From: Hathewaya limosa
GTDB taxonomy: Bacteria; Bacillota; Clostridia; Clostridiales; Clostridiaceae
Reading direction: 5' to 3'
NCBI RefSeq assembly: GCF_030815255.1
Contig: NZ_JAUSWN010000008.1
Span: 54,766-118,765, forward strand
Length of the DNA stretch: 64,000 nucleotides
In this document: positions 10,488 to 21,700 of the stretch, piece by piece
Numbering within the stretch: position 1 is the stretch's first letter
Layout: each line of letters starts with the position of its first letter
Program-made: the position numbers and the translations under genes
Notes under the pieces: generated by a model
The model's database searches: none
Seen by the model: only the letters and a program-made list of their open reading frames with translations
What the model was told of the DNA's origin: nothing

Positions 10488-13400
10488 ATGGATTTAGGTA
10501 ATAAGAATAATAAGTTTAATATAGATCTAGCTAATAAGGTTATTACACAAGAAGATTTAAACTTTATGATTATAGCCTCTCCTATATCTACTAAAATAGG
10601 AGATCTTATAACATATGTATTACAAATAACTGTAGCTAAAGGAATTATAGCAAAAAATATTAGGTTAGAAGATACTTTTTTAAATAATAAACAAACATTT
10701 ATTGAAAATAGCATTTTATATAATGGATTAACTATAAAAAATCAACCAACACCTGTAAATGGGGTATTAACATTACCGGTTATAGATACTGTTGATGCTA
10801 CAAGCGAAGTTGTAATGGTAACTTATTCTTTTCAAGTTAGGATTATCGATGCTACTTTAAATGATAAATATGTAGATGTTCAAAAAAATACATGTAAGCT
10901 TATTTGGGATAATGAAAGTTCCGCAACATCAGGAATACAAATTAATAAGGAAACAAATATATATGTAAATACGCCTAATATATCCTTAATGTTACTACAA
11001 AAGAATTTAACACAAAACATAGATTATACCAGTCAAGAAGTAAATTTTATAGGTAATGACGTTATAGGTTATAGACTTAGTATAACTAATAGGGGAAATT
11101 GTCCAGTTTATCAAGTACTTATAAATGATACAATTTCTGATAGTTTTGTTGTTAATAGTAATAGTTTAATGGGTACAAAAGGTGAAGGAAGTTTTGAAGG
11201 AAATAATTTAATATGGAATATTCCTAATATGGAGACGGGAGAAATAATCTCTATAGATTTTACTGTACAAGGAGGAAAATCGGTACCTGCACTTGGACAA
11301 ATACAAAATCAAGTGAATATGAGTTTTAATTCTAATAATAATACATTTGGAAAAGAATTTACTTCCTTAAATAGTAATCAAGCTGTTATTAATATACAAA
11401 ATTTGAAATTTAACGTTACATGTTCTAATACTAATTGTCGAATAGGAGAAAAAATAAAATATTCTATAACATTGCAAGTTTACAAAGGAACTAAAATAAA
11501 TGAAGTATCAATATATGATATACTGCCTAATTCACAAGAATATGCAGGAGAAGCAACAAAACAGATAGAGTCCAATGCTCCAGAGAATGTAACACCAGAG
11601 GTAACATCTACAGGATTGGGGCAAAAGATAAAGTTCCCTAGTCCCATAATTAATCCAGATAATAGCATTGATGCATCGAATAATATGACAAGTGTGGTAT
11701 ATACTTTTTCAGCTAAAATTATAAAGGGTATAACGGTTACCCCATATTTACAGGTTCAAAATAATCAAGCGTTTATTGAATGGATTTCTTCAATTTCAGG
11801 GTCTAATGAACAACAAACAACTAATATAGATATAAATGTATTTTCTCCTAAGGTGGAGATCTTAATAGAACAGAAAAATTTAACTGTAGGCGGGGCAGGT
11901 GCAACATATACTACTAATAATGTTGTAGCTTCTATAGGAGATACTATAGCATACAAAATTACAGTTTTTTCAATAGGTACTTGTGAAGCTAAAAATTTGG
12001 ATATACAGGATGTTCTAAGTGATAAATTAAGTTTTATAAATAATTTAACAACTCCTACTGTGGGTAATGTAAATACACCAACACAACAATTCGGAGGAAG
12101 TGTTCAATGGAATATTCCAAGTATTAATGCAGGTAATACCGTAAGTTACGAGTTTTCGGTAAAGGTAAATAGCCCAACTTCCATGGGAGATTTGGTTAGT
12201 AATTCCCTTAACAGTCAATATTCTTCTACAGTAGATAATATTAATTTATATAAGTTAAATAGTAACATTTTAGTATTTAAAATAAATGCATTACAATTAG
12301 AGCAAACAACCGCTATAAATACATTTACTGTAGGGGAAGAGGTTGAATATACAATAAAAGTTACTATACCAAAGGGAAGAACCGTTTATAACTTAAAAAT
12401 AGTAGAAAAATTAAATACAAACCAAAACTTTGTTGCTAGTTCATGGACATCTACATTAGGAACACCTGGTATACCTAATGTATTGAATTCAAATAACATT
12501 ATAGAATATAATGAGCCAACAAGTCCTATTAGTTCTAGTTCAACTGATTTTATAGTTGAATATAAGTTTAAAGCCTTAATAATAAAAGGTAACACTTCAT
12601 CACCGTATGTTCAAAATCAAAATAGTATATGTAATGTAACATGGTCGAATTCAGCAGGTGGAATAATGAACATGCCTATTATTACATCAACAAGTATAAC
12701 AGTAAATTCACCAATGTTGATTTGTGGAAAGGAACAAAGAAATGTTACACAACTACAAACGAATTTTACTAGATTACCTATAAGTAATGTAAATGTAGGA
12801 GATGAAATAGAATATCACTTTTATATAACTAATATAGGTAAAGCAGTAGCAAATAACCTTGTTATTAAAGATAAACTACCAGACAATCTTCAATTTAAAA
12901 ATGAAGGTGATAGTGGAGTTACGGTGGTAGGACAAGAGGTGACTATAAACCGTCCTTTTCTTAGTGAAACTGCACTTGTAAATTCTGGGGTAAAAGCTAC
13001 GGTAAAGGGTGGATATGTTAAAGGTGATAGTGTTATAAATAATTTCAGTGTAAACTATCAAGGAGTAACTACAAATGGAGTTCAGTTGTCACCTATACAA
13101 TCTAATTCAGTAGGATTTGAATACGTAAATCCTAGTTTAACAAACTATGTTGTTAATGATTGGAAAGGTGTGTTTGCGGGAGATACAATTAATTATAAAG
13201 TTGTTATAACCGTACCAAGGGGAAGTGTAGCATTTAATGTTCAAGTAAATTACTTATTAAATGGTGATCAAGAATATAAGTCCAATTCCTTAACTAGCGT
13301 TGGAGGAGTGAATATTCCATCTACGACAACATTAACTTTTCCTAATGAGGGAACAATAGATGCAACAACACAAGAAAAAACTATAACGTATAGTTTTAGT

Positions 13401-16400
13401 GCTAAGATTATAAACGTAGGTACTGTAACACAAAGTATTCAACAAAGTACAGCTACCTTAAGCTGGAATGTTAATAGTACTGGAACTAATGGAGATCCTC
13501 AGACTAGTATTGCTAGTGTATATGTAACTCCAGTACAATTAACAATTAACAAAACCCAAAGTTTAAATAATGTTGATTTTGCTGATACAGTATTAGAGGT
13601 AATACCAACAGATAGAATTTATTACAAGTTAGAAATAAATAATACATTTAATTATCCAATATATAATCTTGTTTTGAAAGATATAACACCTAGTAATGTA
13701 GCTATTCAATCATTGAACAGTGTACACGGAACAGATACATTTTATTTAGATAATAATAATTTATTAGGAGTATCTAATCTTAATTTATATATTCCCACAG
13801 TTAGTGCAAATGGAATAATAACTGTTGTGTATTCAGCTATGTTAAAAGGACCTAATATAGTTGGAAATACAACAAGCAGTTTAGCTAATATCGGTTATAG
13901 TTTACAGCAAGATACATTAAATCGGGTATATGGCCCTATAAATTCTAATGAAGTAGCTATTCAAATTTCACAAGATACTATACAGTTTTATAAAGATTAT
14001 GAAACTTTAGAAGCGGGGATAGGGGGATATGTAGATTATTTATTAAAACTTAGAGTTGCAAAGGGAATAAAATTATATAATGCTCAAGTTATAGATAATT
14101 TGCCTAGTAAACAAAGATATTCTGGATATGCACAATTAAATGGGAATGGTATAATGCCAAGTTATTCAGGACCTAAAGTTACCTTTGAGGAAATACCAGA
14201 GTTAGATACCTCAAATGAAATAGGAATTTTTAATTATTCATTTTATTCTAGAATAATGGATGTAATAAATACAAAACCTTTTGAGGAATTTATGACTAAT
14301 AAAGCAAGTTTTTCTTGGGCAACAACAGCAGGGGGAACTCTGAATACCATAGAGTCACAAGTAGAAGTTCAAGGTAGGAGAGCTGTAATAAGATCTTTTC
14401 AATTACAAAGGAATGTAACGTATAATGGAGTTTTTGATGTTGGAGAAATAATAATTAAGCCCGGAGACATAATGGAGTTTAAAATAGTTTTAGAGAATAT
14501 AGGAAGCTATACGGCTTATAATATAGTGTGTAAAGAATTTTTAGATGATAGTTATAAATTTGAAAAAACTGTTTCAATTAGCCTAGGAAATACAATTTAT
14601 TATCCTTTAAGCAATAGATTTGATTGGAAAATTGAAAGGTTAGAAGTAGGAGAGATAGCAACTTTAATTATACAAATAAGCATTAATGATGGAATTGTTG
14701 CTGGTAAATCTATAAGTACTCAATTCTTTACAAGATATTTTAGTTCTGATAATCAAGTAGTAGAACTTCCTAATTCACAAACCAATATCTTATGGCAAAA
14801 AAGTAGAAATATAATTATTGAAATAAAAAGTGATAAATCTCAATTTAAAGTTGATGAAATAATAACTTACAATATATTGGTAAAAGTACCTAGTGGAGAT
14901 AAATTTTATAACTTACAAGTACAAGATATTATTCCAATAGGTCAAAGATTTATTAGTTGTTCTTTAGATGGAACCAATATAGTTCCGACAATAAATGGAC
15001 AAGTGGTAAATTTTCCTGTAAAGGATAGCACTATAAGGTTATCCAACAGTAATGATAGAGAAAGATTAGAGAAATCAATAAAGTTATTAGTAGATGAAAG
15101 TAACTTAGAAAATTATGTAATATATAACTATGAAGTGAAAGCTAAGGTAGAAGTTATTGATAGTGAAAACGATCAAATAGATATTCAAACTAATACTGCT
15201 AATATTAGTTGGGCATTAGATTCAGGTAATAGAAATACAGTAGGACCGATTTCTACAGGAATTTCTTTAATGGCTGGTGAGAATATAATCGAACTACAAA
15301 AATTTCAGAAAATCAAAGGAAGTGGTCAGTTCACACAAAATGAAATAGAAGCTAATACTGGTCAAGAAATAGAATATAAAATTGTTGTGACTAATATTGG
15401 TCGTGTTAAGCCAAGTTCGGTACAAATAAAAGATATGTTAAGTAATAAAATGCTGTTTAATGAAGTGGTATCTGCATCTCAAGGTACGGTTAGTATAAAT
15501 GACAGTACAAGTTCATCAGGAACTATTGAAAAAATACTAACTTGGAATGGAATTTTACAATTAGCACCGAATCAAAGTAGCGAATTAATATATTCAGTTA
15601 AAGTTATAGAAACTAGAAAGGAACAAGCAATAAATATGGCCACATCCACATTTAATGTAAATACGGGTGTATCTGAAATAGAAGGTGGAATATCTAATAC
15701 AGTTAAAACTAATATAATAGGGGATTCATATACATTTATACCTAATAGGAATAATTATACTTCTGATACAGAAGCATTTGGTTATGGAGTCGTAGGAGCT
15801 AAGGGCAAAATTGGATATATATTTAAAAATGGATATGGAACGTCGGAAGGGTATAATCTAAAAATTGATTCAATACCATTTTCATATAAATTATTTATTA
15901 ATGGAAGTTTTATTGAAGAGATTGATGCGAATAAAATATATGATGAAAATCCAATGCAACTAAATGGATTAATACCAGAAAGATCCAATAATATAGAAAT
16001 AATTTATGAAATTCCTAATACCTATGTGATAGGAAATGGTAAGGTGGATTTTAACGTTAGTATTCAAGGTATAAATAAAAAAATTATTCAATGTGAACTT
16101 ATATTAGGAACAGTACAATTAATTACTTCGTATAAGGTCAATGAATATCCTAAAAATCCAAATTTATTTGCTCTTCAATATTATATAGAGGTTAATATAA
16201 GTAAGGGCATAAAAATTTATGATATGGAATTAAAATCATATTATCCACCATCATGTATATTTGAGAGTGCTAGAAATAGTAGTAGGTCAATCGATGTAAT
16301 ACAATTAAATGGTCAAATTATTTATCCAATTATGAAAACAGTGGATGCAACCCGAGGAACGGTTCAATTAAATTATTCATATACGGTACTTCAATATAAA

Positions 16401-17030
16401 AAGACACAGTTAAGTATAGGAGAATTGGAGGAAAATTTGACTATCTTAAGCTTAAGAACAGCTAAAAATGTACAGGACAAGTGTATATTACAAAGCAGTA
16501 TTTTTCAAAATATAAATATGGAAAAAATAGAATGTTTATATGTCGATAAAGTTTTCGGAAAATGTATTCAATACTATTTATATAAGGATATAACAATTCC
16601 AGAAGTTAAAGGATATAACTTTAAAGAAGTAGTTTTTAATAATCCTGAAATTATAGAAAATACTCTAAGTATTACTAAAAGTGAATGCGATGAGAATTTT
16701 AGTAAAGTTAAGTATAGTTTTGTAGTTCCATATACCATTATTTATGAACAATATAATTGTTCTACAGTAGAAATAAAAGAGAGGAAAGGGGAACTAGAAC
16801 CAAAAAACTTAGAAATAATATTATATACTCCTAATAATAAAGGTGAGACATATAACATTTTATGTGAAACTACAGTAAAAAATATAGAAGTAAATGAAGT
16901 GAAGTCAGAATTTTGTTCTTGTATAGGAATTATAACATTTTCAATATCAAAAAATAATGTAGTGATAAATAATTTAACAAAAAATAACTTATCATATTGT
17001 TGTATAAATTGTGATAACATTAATAGTTAA
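10488..17030 (+). CDS. Giant DUF11-repeat protein, 2180 aa, (A-B)6-C
   Basis: The start ATG has a well-placed AGGAG at 10477-10481. Six alternating A and B units occupy residues from about 25 to 1745, and the C module runs from 1746 to the end, finishing in YCCINC plus a short Asn-rich tail. Type A units show the K-G-x-x-x-Y-N-[LA] core and IDAT/VDAT motifs; type B units show the DUF11 pattern of Y-K-[IL] followed by N-x-G and D-x-[LI]. Units at the same ordinal position match those of the other giants: unit A3 carries SSWTSTLGTPG and unit B3 carries EQRNVTQ. The family therefore arose by duplicating whole genes after the array was built. There is no signal peptide, membrane segment or wall-anchoring motif. 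It closely resembles the 2596-aa protein in its N-terminus and C module. Structural surface role inferred. Confidence 0.92.
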   Translation: MDLGNKNNKFNIDLANKVITQEDLNFMIIASPISTKIGDLITYVLQITVAKGIIAKNIRLEDTFLNNKQTFIENSILYNGLTIKNQPTPVNGVLTLPVIDTVDATSEVVMVTYSFQVRIIDATLNDKYVDVQKNTCKLIWDNESSATSGIQINKETNIYVNTPNISLMLLQKNLTQNIDYTSQEVNFIGNDVIGYRLSITNRGNCPVYQVLINDTISDSFVVNSNSLMGTKGEGSFEGNNLIWNIPNMETGEIISIDFTVQGGKSVPALGQIQNQVNMSFNSNNNTFGKEFTSLNSNQAVINIQNLKFNVTCSNTNCRIGEKIKYSITLQVYKGTKINEVSIYDILPNSQEYAGEATKQIESNAPENVTPEVTSTGLGQKIKFPSPIINPDNSIDASNNMTSVVYTFSAKIIKGITVTPYLQVQNNQAFIEWISSISGSNEQQTTNIDINVFSPKVEILIEQKNLTVGGAGATYTTNNVVASIGDTIAYKITVFSIGTCEAKNLDIQDVLSDKLSFINNLTTPTVGNVNTPTQQFGGSVQWNIPSINAGNTVSYEFSVKVNSPTSMGDLVSNSLNSQYSSTVDNINLYKLNSNILVFKINALQLEQTTAINTFTVGEEVEYTIKVTIPKGRTVYNLKIVEKLNTNQNFVASSWTSTLGTPGIPNVLNSNNIIEYNEPTSPISSSSTDFIVEYKFKALIIKGNTSSPYVQNQNSICNVTWSNSAGGIMNMPIITSTSITVNSPMLICGKEQRNVTQLQTNFTRLPISNVNVGDEIEYHFYITNIGKAVANNLVIKDKLPDNLQFKNEGDSGVTVVGQEVTINRPFLSETALVNSGVKATVKGGYVKGDSVINNFSVNYQGVTTNGVQLSPIQSNSVGFEYVNPSLTNYVVNDWKGVFAGDTINYKVVITVPRGSVAFNVQVNYLLNGDQEYKSNSLTSVGGVNIPSTTTLTFPNEGTIDATTQEKTITYSFSAKIINVGTVTQSIQQSTATLSWNVNSTGTNGDPQTSIASVYVTPVQLTINKTQSLNNVDFADTVLEVIPTDRIYYKLEINNTFNYPIYNLVLKDITPSNVAIQSLNSVHGTDTFYLDNNNLLGVSNLNLYIPTVSANGIITVVYSAMLKGPNIVGNTTSSLANIGYSLQQDTLNRVYGPINSNEVAIQISQDTIQFYKDYETLEAGIGGYVDYLLKLRVAKGIKLYNAQVIDNLPSKQRYSGYAQLNGNGIMPSYSGPKVTFEEIPELDTSNEIGIFNYSFYSRIMDVINTKPFEEFMTNKASFSWATTAGGTLNTIESQVEVQGRRAVIRSFQLQRNVTYNGVFDVGEIIIKPGDIMEFKIVLENIGSYTAYNIVCKEFLDDSYKFEKTVSISLGNTIYYPLSNRFDWKIERLEVGEIATLIIQISINDGIVAGKSISTQFFTRYFSSDNQVVELPNSQTNILWQKSRNIIIEIKSDKSQFKVDEIITYNILVKVPSGDKFYNLQVQDIIPIGQRFISCSLDGTNIVPTINGQVVNFPVKDSTIRLSNSNDRERLEKSIKLLVDESNLENYVIYNYEVKAKVEVIDSENDQIDIQTNTANISWALDSGNRNTVGPISTGISLMAGENIIELQKFQKIKGSGQFTQNEIEANTGQEIEYKIVVTNIGRVKPSSVQIKDMLSNKMLFNEVVSASQGTVSINDSTSSSGTIEKILTWNGILQLAPNQSSELIYSVKVIETRKEQAINMATSTFNVNTGVSEIEGGISNTVKTNIIGDSYTFIPNRNNYTSDTEAFGYGVVGAKGKIGYIFKNGYGTSEGYNLKIDSIPFSYKLFINGSFIEEIDANKIYDENPMQLNGLIPERSNNIEIIYEIPNTYVIGNGKVDFNVSIQGINKKIIQCELILGTVQLITSYKVNEYPKNPNLFALQYYIEVNISKGIKIYDMELKSYYPPSCIFESARNSSRSIDVIQLNGQIIYPIMKTVDATRGTVQLNYSYTVLQYKKTQLSIGELEENLTILSLRTAKNVQDKCILQSSIFQNINMEKIECLYVDKVFGKCIQYYLYKDITIPEVKGYNFKEVVFNNPEIIENTLSITKSECDENFSKVKYSFVVPYTIIYEQYNCSTVEIKERKGELEPKNLEIILYTPNNKGETYNILCETTVKNIEVNEVKSEFCSCIGIITFSISKNNVVINNLTKNNLSYCCINCDNINS

Positions 17031-17050
17031 GTTATTAAAATAAATTAGCA

Positions 17051-17100
17051 AAACATGTATATTTAAACGAATAATAATTTAAATATACATGTTTTATTTT
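17051..17100 (+). terminator. Intrinsic terminator after the 2180-aa gene
   Basis: A perfect 17-bp inverted repeat (17051-17067 with 17078-17094) encloses a 10-nt loop and is followed by a T-rich tract. The stem is symmetrical, so it could also act on the minus strand. Confidence 0.85.
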
Positions 17101-17361
17101 ATATAGAAATTTAAATAATACTCAAATTAAGTAATATTAAAAATATAGATAAATTACGTAACTTATCAATAGCAATTTAATATTAATATATAGAATAGTA
17201 ATTTAATTAAGAATAGTGTTTGTTAACAAAAAAGATTTAGTGAACTATAGATATAGGTATTAATAATATAGAAGAGTGGAATAAGTTAAACAAAGAAAGC
17301 TATATTAAGAATTAAAAAAAGTTAGTGTTTTTCAAATTGAGGAGGAGGAATTAGATTTAAA
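17101..17361 (+). other. AT-rich intergenic region before the stand-alone C-module gene
   Basis: The whole gap between genes is 331 bp, of which the first 70 bp hold the terminator. The rest is AT-rich with no open frame worth calling. A strong AGGAGGAGG ribosome binding site lies at 17340-17348. A promoter must lie here because the preceding gene is terminated, but I could not identify a convincing sigma-A, sigma-E or sigma-K pair. Confidence 0.5.
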
Positions 17362-18708
17362 ATGAAGAAAACTAAACCTTTAGAATTACAACAGATACAA
17401 AATCAATATATTTTTGTACCTGCTAAGAATAGTTTTATATCCAATACTCAGGCTCAAGCTTATGGAGTCGTTGGATGTGATGGAAATATAGGATATGTAT
17501 TAGAAAGCTTATATAAAACTCCAACTTCTTTTAATATACAAATAACACCATTGCCATTTTCTTATAAATTATATATAAATGGAATATTTGTACAGGAGGT
17601 TCAAGCTAATACAAAATACAATAATACTCCAGAGGTATTAACTAATGTAGTACAATCTGTACCAATAAATATAAATTTATTTTTTAATATTCCTAGTTGG
17701 TATACTATAACGCAAGATTCAGTTACTTTTTTAATATCAGCTAATCCAGTAGGGGTTAAAGATATAATTTCAATTAATAGTACATTAATATTAGGAAAGG
17801 TTAGTTTAACAAGTTCTTATGATATATCAGAATATTCGGTTAACCCTAAATTATTCTCTATACAATATGAAATAAATTTAAGTATATCCCAAGGAATAAA
17901 GCTGTATGATGTACAATTAGATGCATTCTATCCACCATCCTGTATTTTTGTTAATGCAGCAGAAAATAATAACTTAGTTAATGTAACTAATGAAAGTGGA
18001 GAAGTTATATATCCATTACAAAATGAAATTGACGCTACAAGTGAAAAGGTAAACATTCAATATACGTATAACTTGTTGCAATATAAGAATACGCCATTAT
18101 CAATAGGCGCTTTAGAACAAAATCATGCAATTTTAAGCTTAAGAACAGTGTTAAATATTGAGAATAAAAGTATTTTTGAAACAAGTACTTTACAAAATTC
18201 AAATCAAGAAAAATTAACTTGTGCATATGTGGATAAAGTTTTTGGAAAATGTACACAGTATTTGTGTTATCCTAATATACCTATACCTGTAGTTAATGGA
18301 TATAATTTTAAAAATATTAAATTTGAAACACCTGTTATTGTAGAAGATAGTTTAACTATAGAACCTAGTACTTGTCAGGATAACTTTAGTGAAATAAAGT
18401 ATACTTTTCAAATACCATATACAATTATATATACTCAAACTAAGTGTACAGAAGTTAATACTACAATATTAACAGGAACGTTACCACAAAAAAGTATAAG
18501 TATAATTTTATATACACCTAAAAATGAAGGTAGTAATTATAATGTAGTATTACAAAGTGAATTAGAAAATATGAATTATAATAGTAATACTTCTGAAGCC
18601 ACAGCTTGTATTGGAGTTACAACCCTTTCTATAGGGAAGGTTATGACTTTAATAAATAATTTAGGAAAATGCGATTTTGTTTATTGTTGTCCTAATTGTT
18701 CAAATTAG
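17362..18708 (+). CDS. Stand-alone C-module protein of the DUF11 giant family, 448 aa
   Basis: The whole protein corresponds to the terminal module of the giants. After a 15-residue lead it enters the shared pattern YIFVPAKNSF, then YGVVG-x-x-GNIGYV, an A-like domain (ISQGIKLYDVQLDAFYPPSCIF ending in IDAT), LQYKNTPLSIG, paired cysteines in CAYVDKVFGKC, and the YCCPNC tail. It contains no A-B array. An intact reading frame and a strong (though 13-nt spaced) GGAGG site suggest a functional gene and not a decayed remnant. I infer a capping, nucleating or cross-linking subunit for the larger proteins. No signal peptide is visible. A terminator-like hairpin separates it from the next giant gene by only 67 bp in all. 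Confidence 0.9.
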   Translation: MKKTKPLELQQIQNQYIFVPAKNSFISNTQAQAYGVVGCDGNIGYVLESLYKTPTSFNIQITPLPFSYKLYINGIFVQEVQANTKYNNTPEVLTNVVQSVPININLFFNIPSWYTITQDSVTFLISANPVGVKDIISINSTLILGKVSLTSSYDISEYSVNPKLFSIQYEINLSISQGIKLYDVQLDAFYPPSCIFVNAAENNNLVNVTNESGEVIYPLQNEIDATSEKVNIQYTYNLLQYKNTPLSIGALEQNHAILSLRTVLNIENKSIFETSTLQNSNQEKLTCAYVDKVFGKCTQYLCYPNIPIPVVNGYNFKNIKFETPVIVEDSLTIEPSTCQDNFSEIKYTFQIPYTIIYTQTKCTEVNTTILTGTLPQKSISIILYTPKNEGSNYNVVLQSELENMNYNSNTSEATACIGVTTLSIGKVMTLINNLGKCDFVYCCPNCSN

Positions 18709-18716
18709 TGAAAGTT

Positions 18717-18745
18717 AAAAGGGATAACAAATAGTTATCCTTTTT
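18717..18745 (+). terminator. Intrinsic terminator or attenuator between the C-module gene and the 2163-aa gene
   Basis: The arms 18717-18728 and 18734-18745 pair over 12 bp with one G-T wobble around a 5-nt loop, ending in T5. The next start codon is only 30 bp further on, which leaves little room for a promoter after the hairpin. Partial read-through is therefore possible. Confidence 0.75.
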
Positions 18746-18775
18746 CATTAATATTAAAAATGTAAGGAGTAAAAT

Positions 18776-21700
18776 ATGAGTAGTATAAATGATCAATTAA
18801 ATGTGACTACTATAATATCTCCTGTTACTTGTAATATAGGTGATATTGTAACTTACATGGTTCAAATTACAGTACCAGAAGGGGTAGTTGCATACAATAT
18901 ACAAACCACTGTAGTTTATCCAACCAATGATCAAAAAATAATATTAGGAAGTTTTATGCGAGATAACATAAACTTAAATGTACAACCCACTATAGAAAAT
19001 AATCAAATAAAATTTTCTCCTATATCCCAAATAGATGCTAGTGATGAAGAAATAAATACAGTGTATACATTTCAAGCTAAAGTTATAGATGCAAAATTAC
19101 CTAAAGAAACAGTAATAAACTTTGAATATCAATATGTTGATGTGCAAGAGAGTCAAGTAGTAGTAAAATGGTCTAACAACTTAAACATTGTTGAAAATGA
19201 TGTAAGTAATAGTACAGGAATATTAAATGTTTGTTTGCCGTATATAGTAATAGATTATAAACACGCAGATACTATGCAAAATGGTGAATTAACAAGAAAT
19301 GCATTAAATTTTAATATAGGTGATGTTATAAAATATGAAATAATAGTTAGCAATAACGGTTTAGCATCAGCTAACAATATTATTGTTACAGACTTAGTTG
19401 AAAATGTTTTAAAAATAGATCATAAATCATTTGTAGTGACATCGGGTAAGTTTCAAGTAGCTAATTCCAATAAAATTATATGGAATTTACCATCATTACA
19501 ACCTAAACAACAAGAAATTTTGAATTTTACGGTGGAAGTTTTGCCAGTAGTTAGTATGTCACAAGTAATATTAGGTTATGTTACAGGCACATATGTTAAA
19601 TCTGCAGTTAAGACAGAGAAGTTTTCTAGTAACACACTTGTTAGTAATAGTGAAGGAGCTAATTTTACAGTTACATCAACTTCTAATCAGTATATACTAG
19701 GAAGTAATATAGGGTATATTCTTACAATTATAATTCCACCTAATGTTTACGTAAAAAATCTAAAAGTTTATGATTTACTTCCTCCTAATCAACAATATGT
19801 TGATAAAACCTTAACTCAACAAATTAATACCGAATCAGTTATTAATTTAACACCAAGTTTAGAAACTCAAGATAATACAAACCAACAGATAATTGTAATA
19901 CCCCAAGTTACTAAATGGGGAAAGCCTGGATCAGTAAATACTACTGTATCTAATACTATAGTGTATAAATTTCAAGCTGAATTAATAAATCAAGTACAAA
20001 CATATCCTTATATACAACAAGTGACTAACTTAGGATATATCTCTTGGAGTGTAGGGGAAGGAAGTAATCTCCAAACATATGGAGATGAGGAGAATTGTAC
20101 GATTACTATCAATCAACCTAATTTAGTATTATTTAAAGAACAACAATTACAAACTAATATAAATAACCAATATATTCAAAGTGAAATATTAACTGATATA
20201 GGAGATGCAATTAATTACAAGTTAAGAGTGTCCAATAATGGAACTTCAACTGCTTATAATATAGTAGTTACAAGTAAATTACAACCTTGTTTTTTATTTC
20301 AATCTACTGTATCAAGTCCTACACTAGGAAATGTTTCAGTTCCGACAGTAGGTAGTAACGGAACTATTACATGGAATGTAGGTAATCTTGAACCAAGTAA
20401 GAGTGCTGAATATATATATTCTGTAACAATTAGTAAATTAGTTAAGTTAAAAGAAATCTTTTTAGATACTTCAGTTGCAAAATATAATACGTTAAGTAAT
20501 GGAGGTATTCAATTAAGTGAAACATCTAATCAATTACTTTTAATAATAAAGGGAGTAGGACTTAACTATACTCCAAGTAAATCTATTGTTGTTTTTAATG
20601 ATATTATAAAATATTCAATTATCATTACAATACCAAAAGGAATTACTATATATAATATGAAGATTTTATGTATGCTAAGTTATATGGAGACATATAATAA
20701 TGCTTCTTGGACGACTTCCTTAAATAATCTTAAAGGAACTTCTAATCCTAAGCAATTAAGTGATAATATGTTAGAATACATCGAACCAACAATAGAATTA
20801 CAAGCAACTAATGAACCCTTAGTTGTTACGTATACGTATACGACAACAGTTACAAATTTACCTGAAGCTATAAGTCCCTACTATATAATAGCCAGTAACT
20901 TATGTAACGTATATTGGGATAATGATCTTAATAGTAATGATCTTAAATTTACACTTGGTCATATAGATATACAAGTTAATCAACCTAATTTAATTTGTGA
21001 AAAGGCTCAAAGAAATAAAACACAAGGACAAACAAGTTTTACTAAGGATGTTATTACTAATGTTAACCCAGGAGATATAATAGAATATCAATTAAGTATA
21101 ACTAATAATGGAAAAGCTACAGGATATGCAGTTGCTATAATAGATAATTTAAGTCTAACTTATGTAAGTTCTACAGCACCTAATCCAACTTTACAAAGTA
21201 GTACTGAATTTACTAGTTTTGGTGGAAATTTAAGTCCTAATAATTCTGTAACGTATATTTTAACTTGTCAAGTTCCTAAAGATTATGTAAAGGGAACTAG
21301 TAAGGTAAACAATTTTGATGTTAGTTACAATCCTTCTTTAGAAGAAAATCATTTTCTTATTGGAGGTCCATCTAATAATGTAGCAATAGAGAATAATATT
21401 CCTAGTATGAATTCTTATTTCTTAAATTTAGAGGTTACACCTTCTGGAAGTGTAATTTATGCTCAAGGACAGACAGAAACCATGATAGTTGGAGTAAAGA
21501 TACCATATTATGTGGATGTTACAATTCCTCAAGGTACTACTTTGTATGATATACAAGTAAATTGTAATCTAAGCAGTGGACAAGTTTATGTTGATTCTAC
21601 CTTTTCTGGAGATGGAACTTTAATATCAAGTACCAATAATAGTTTAACTATAAGTCTAGGAAAGGTAGTAACAGGACCAAAGAATTTTAAGTTTTCATAC

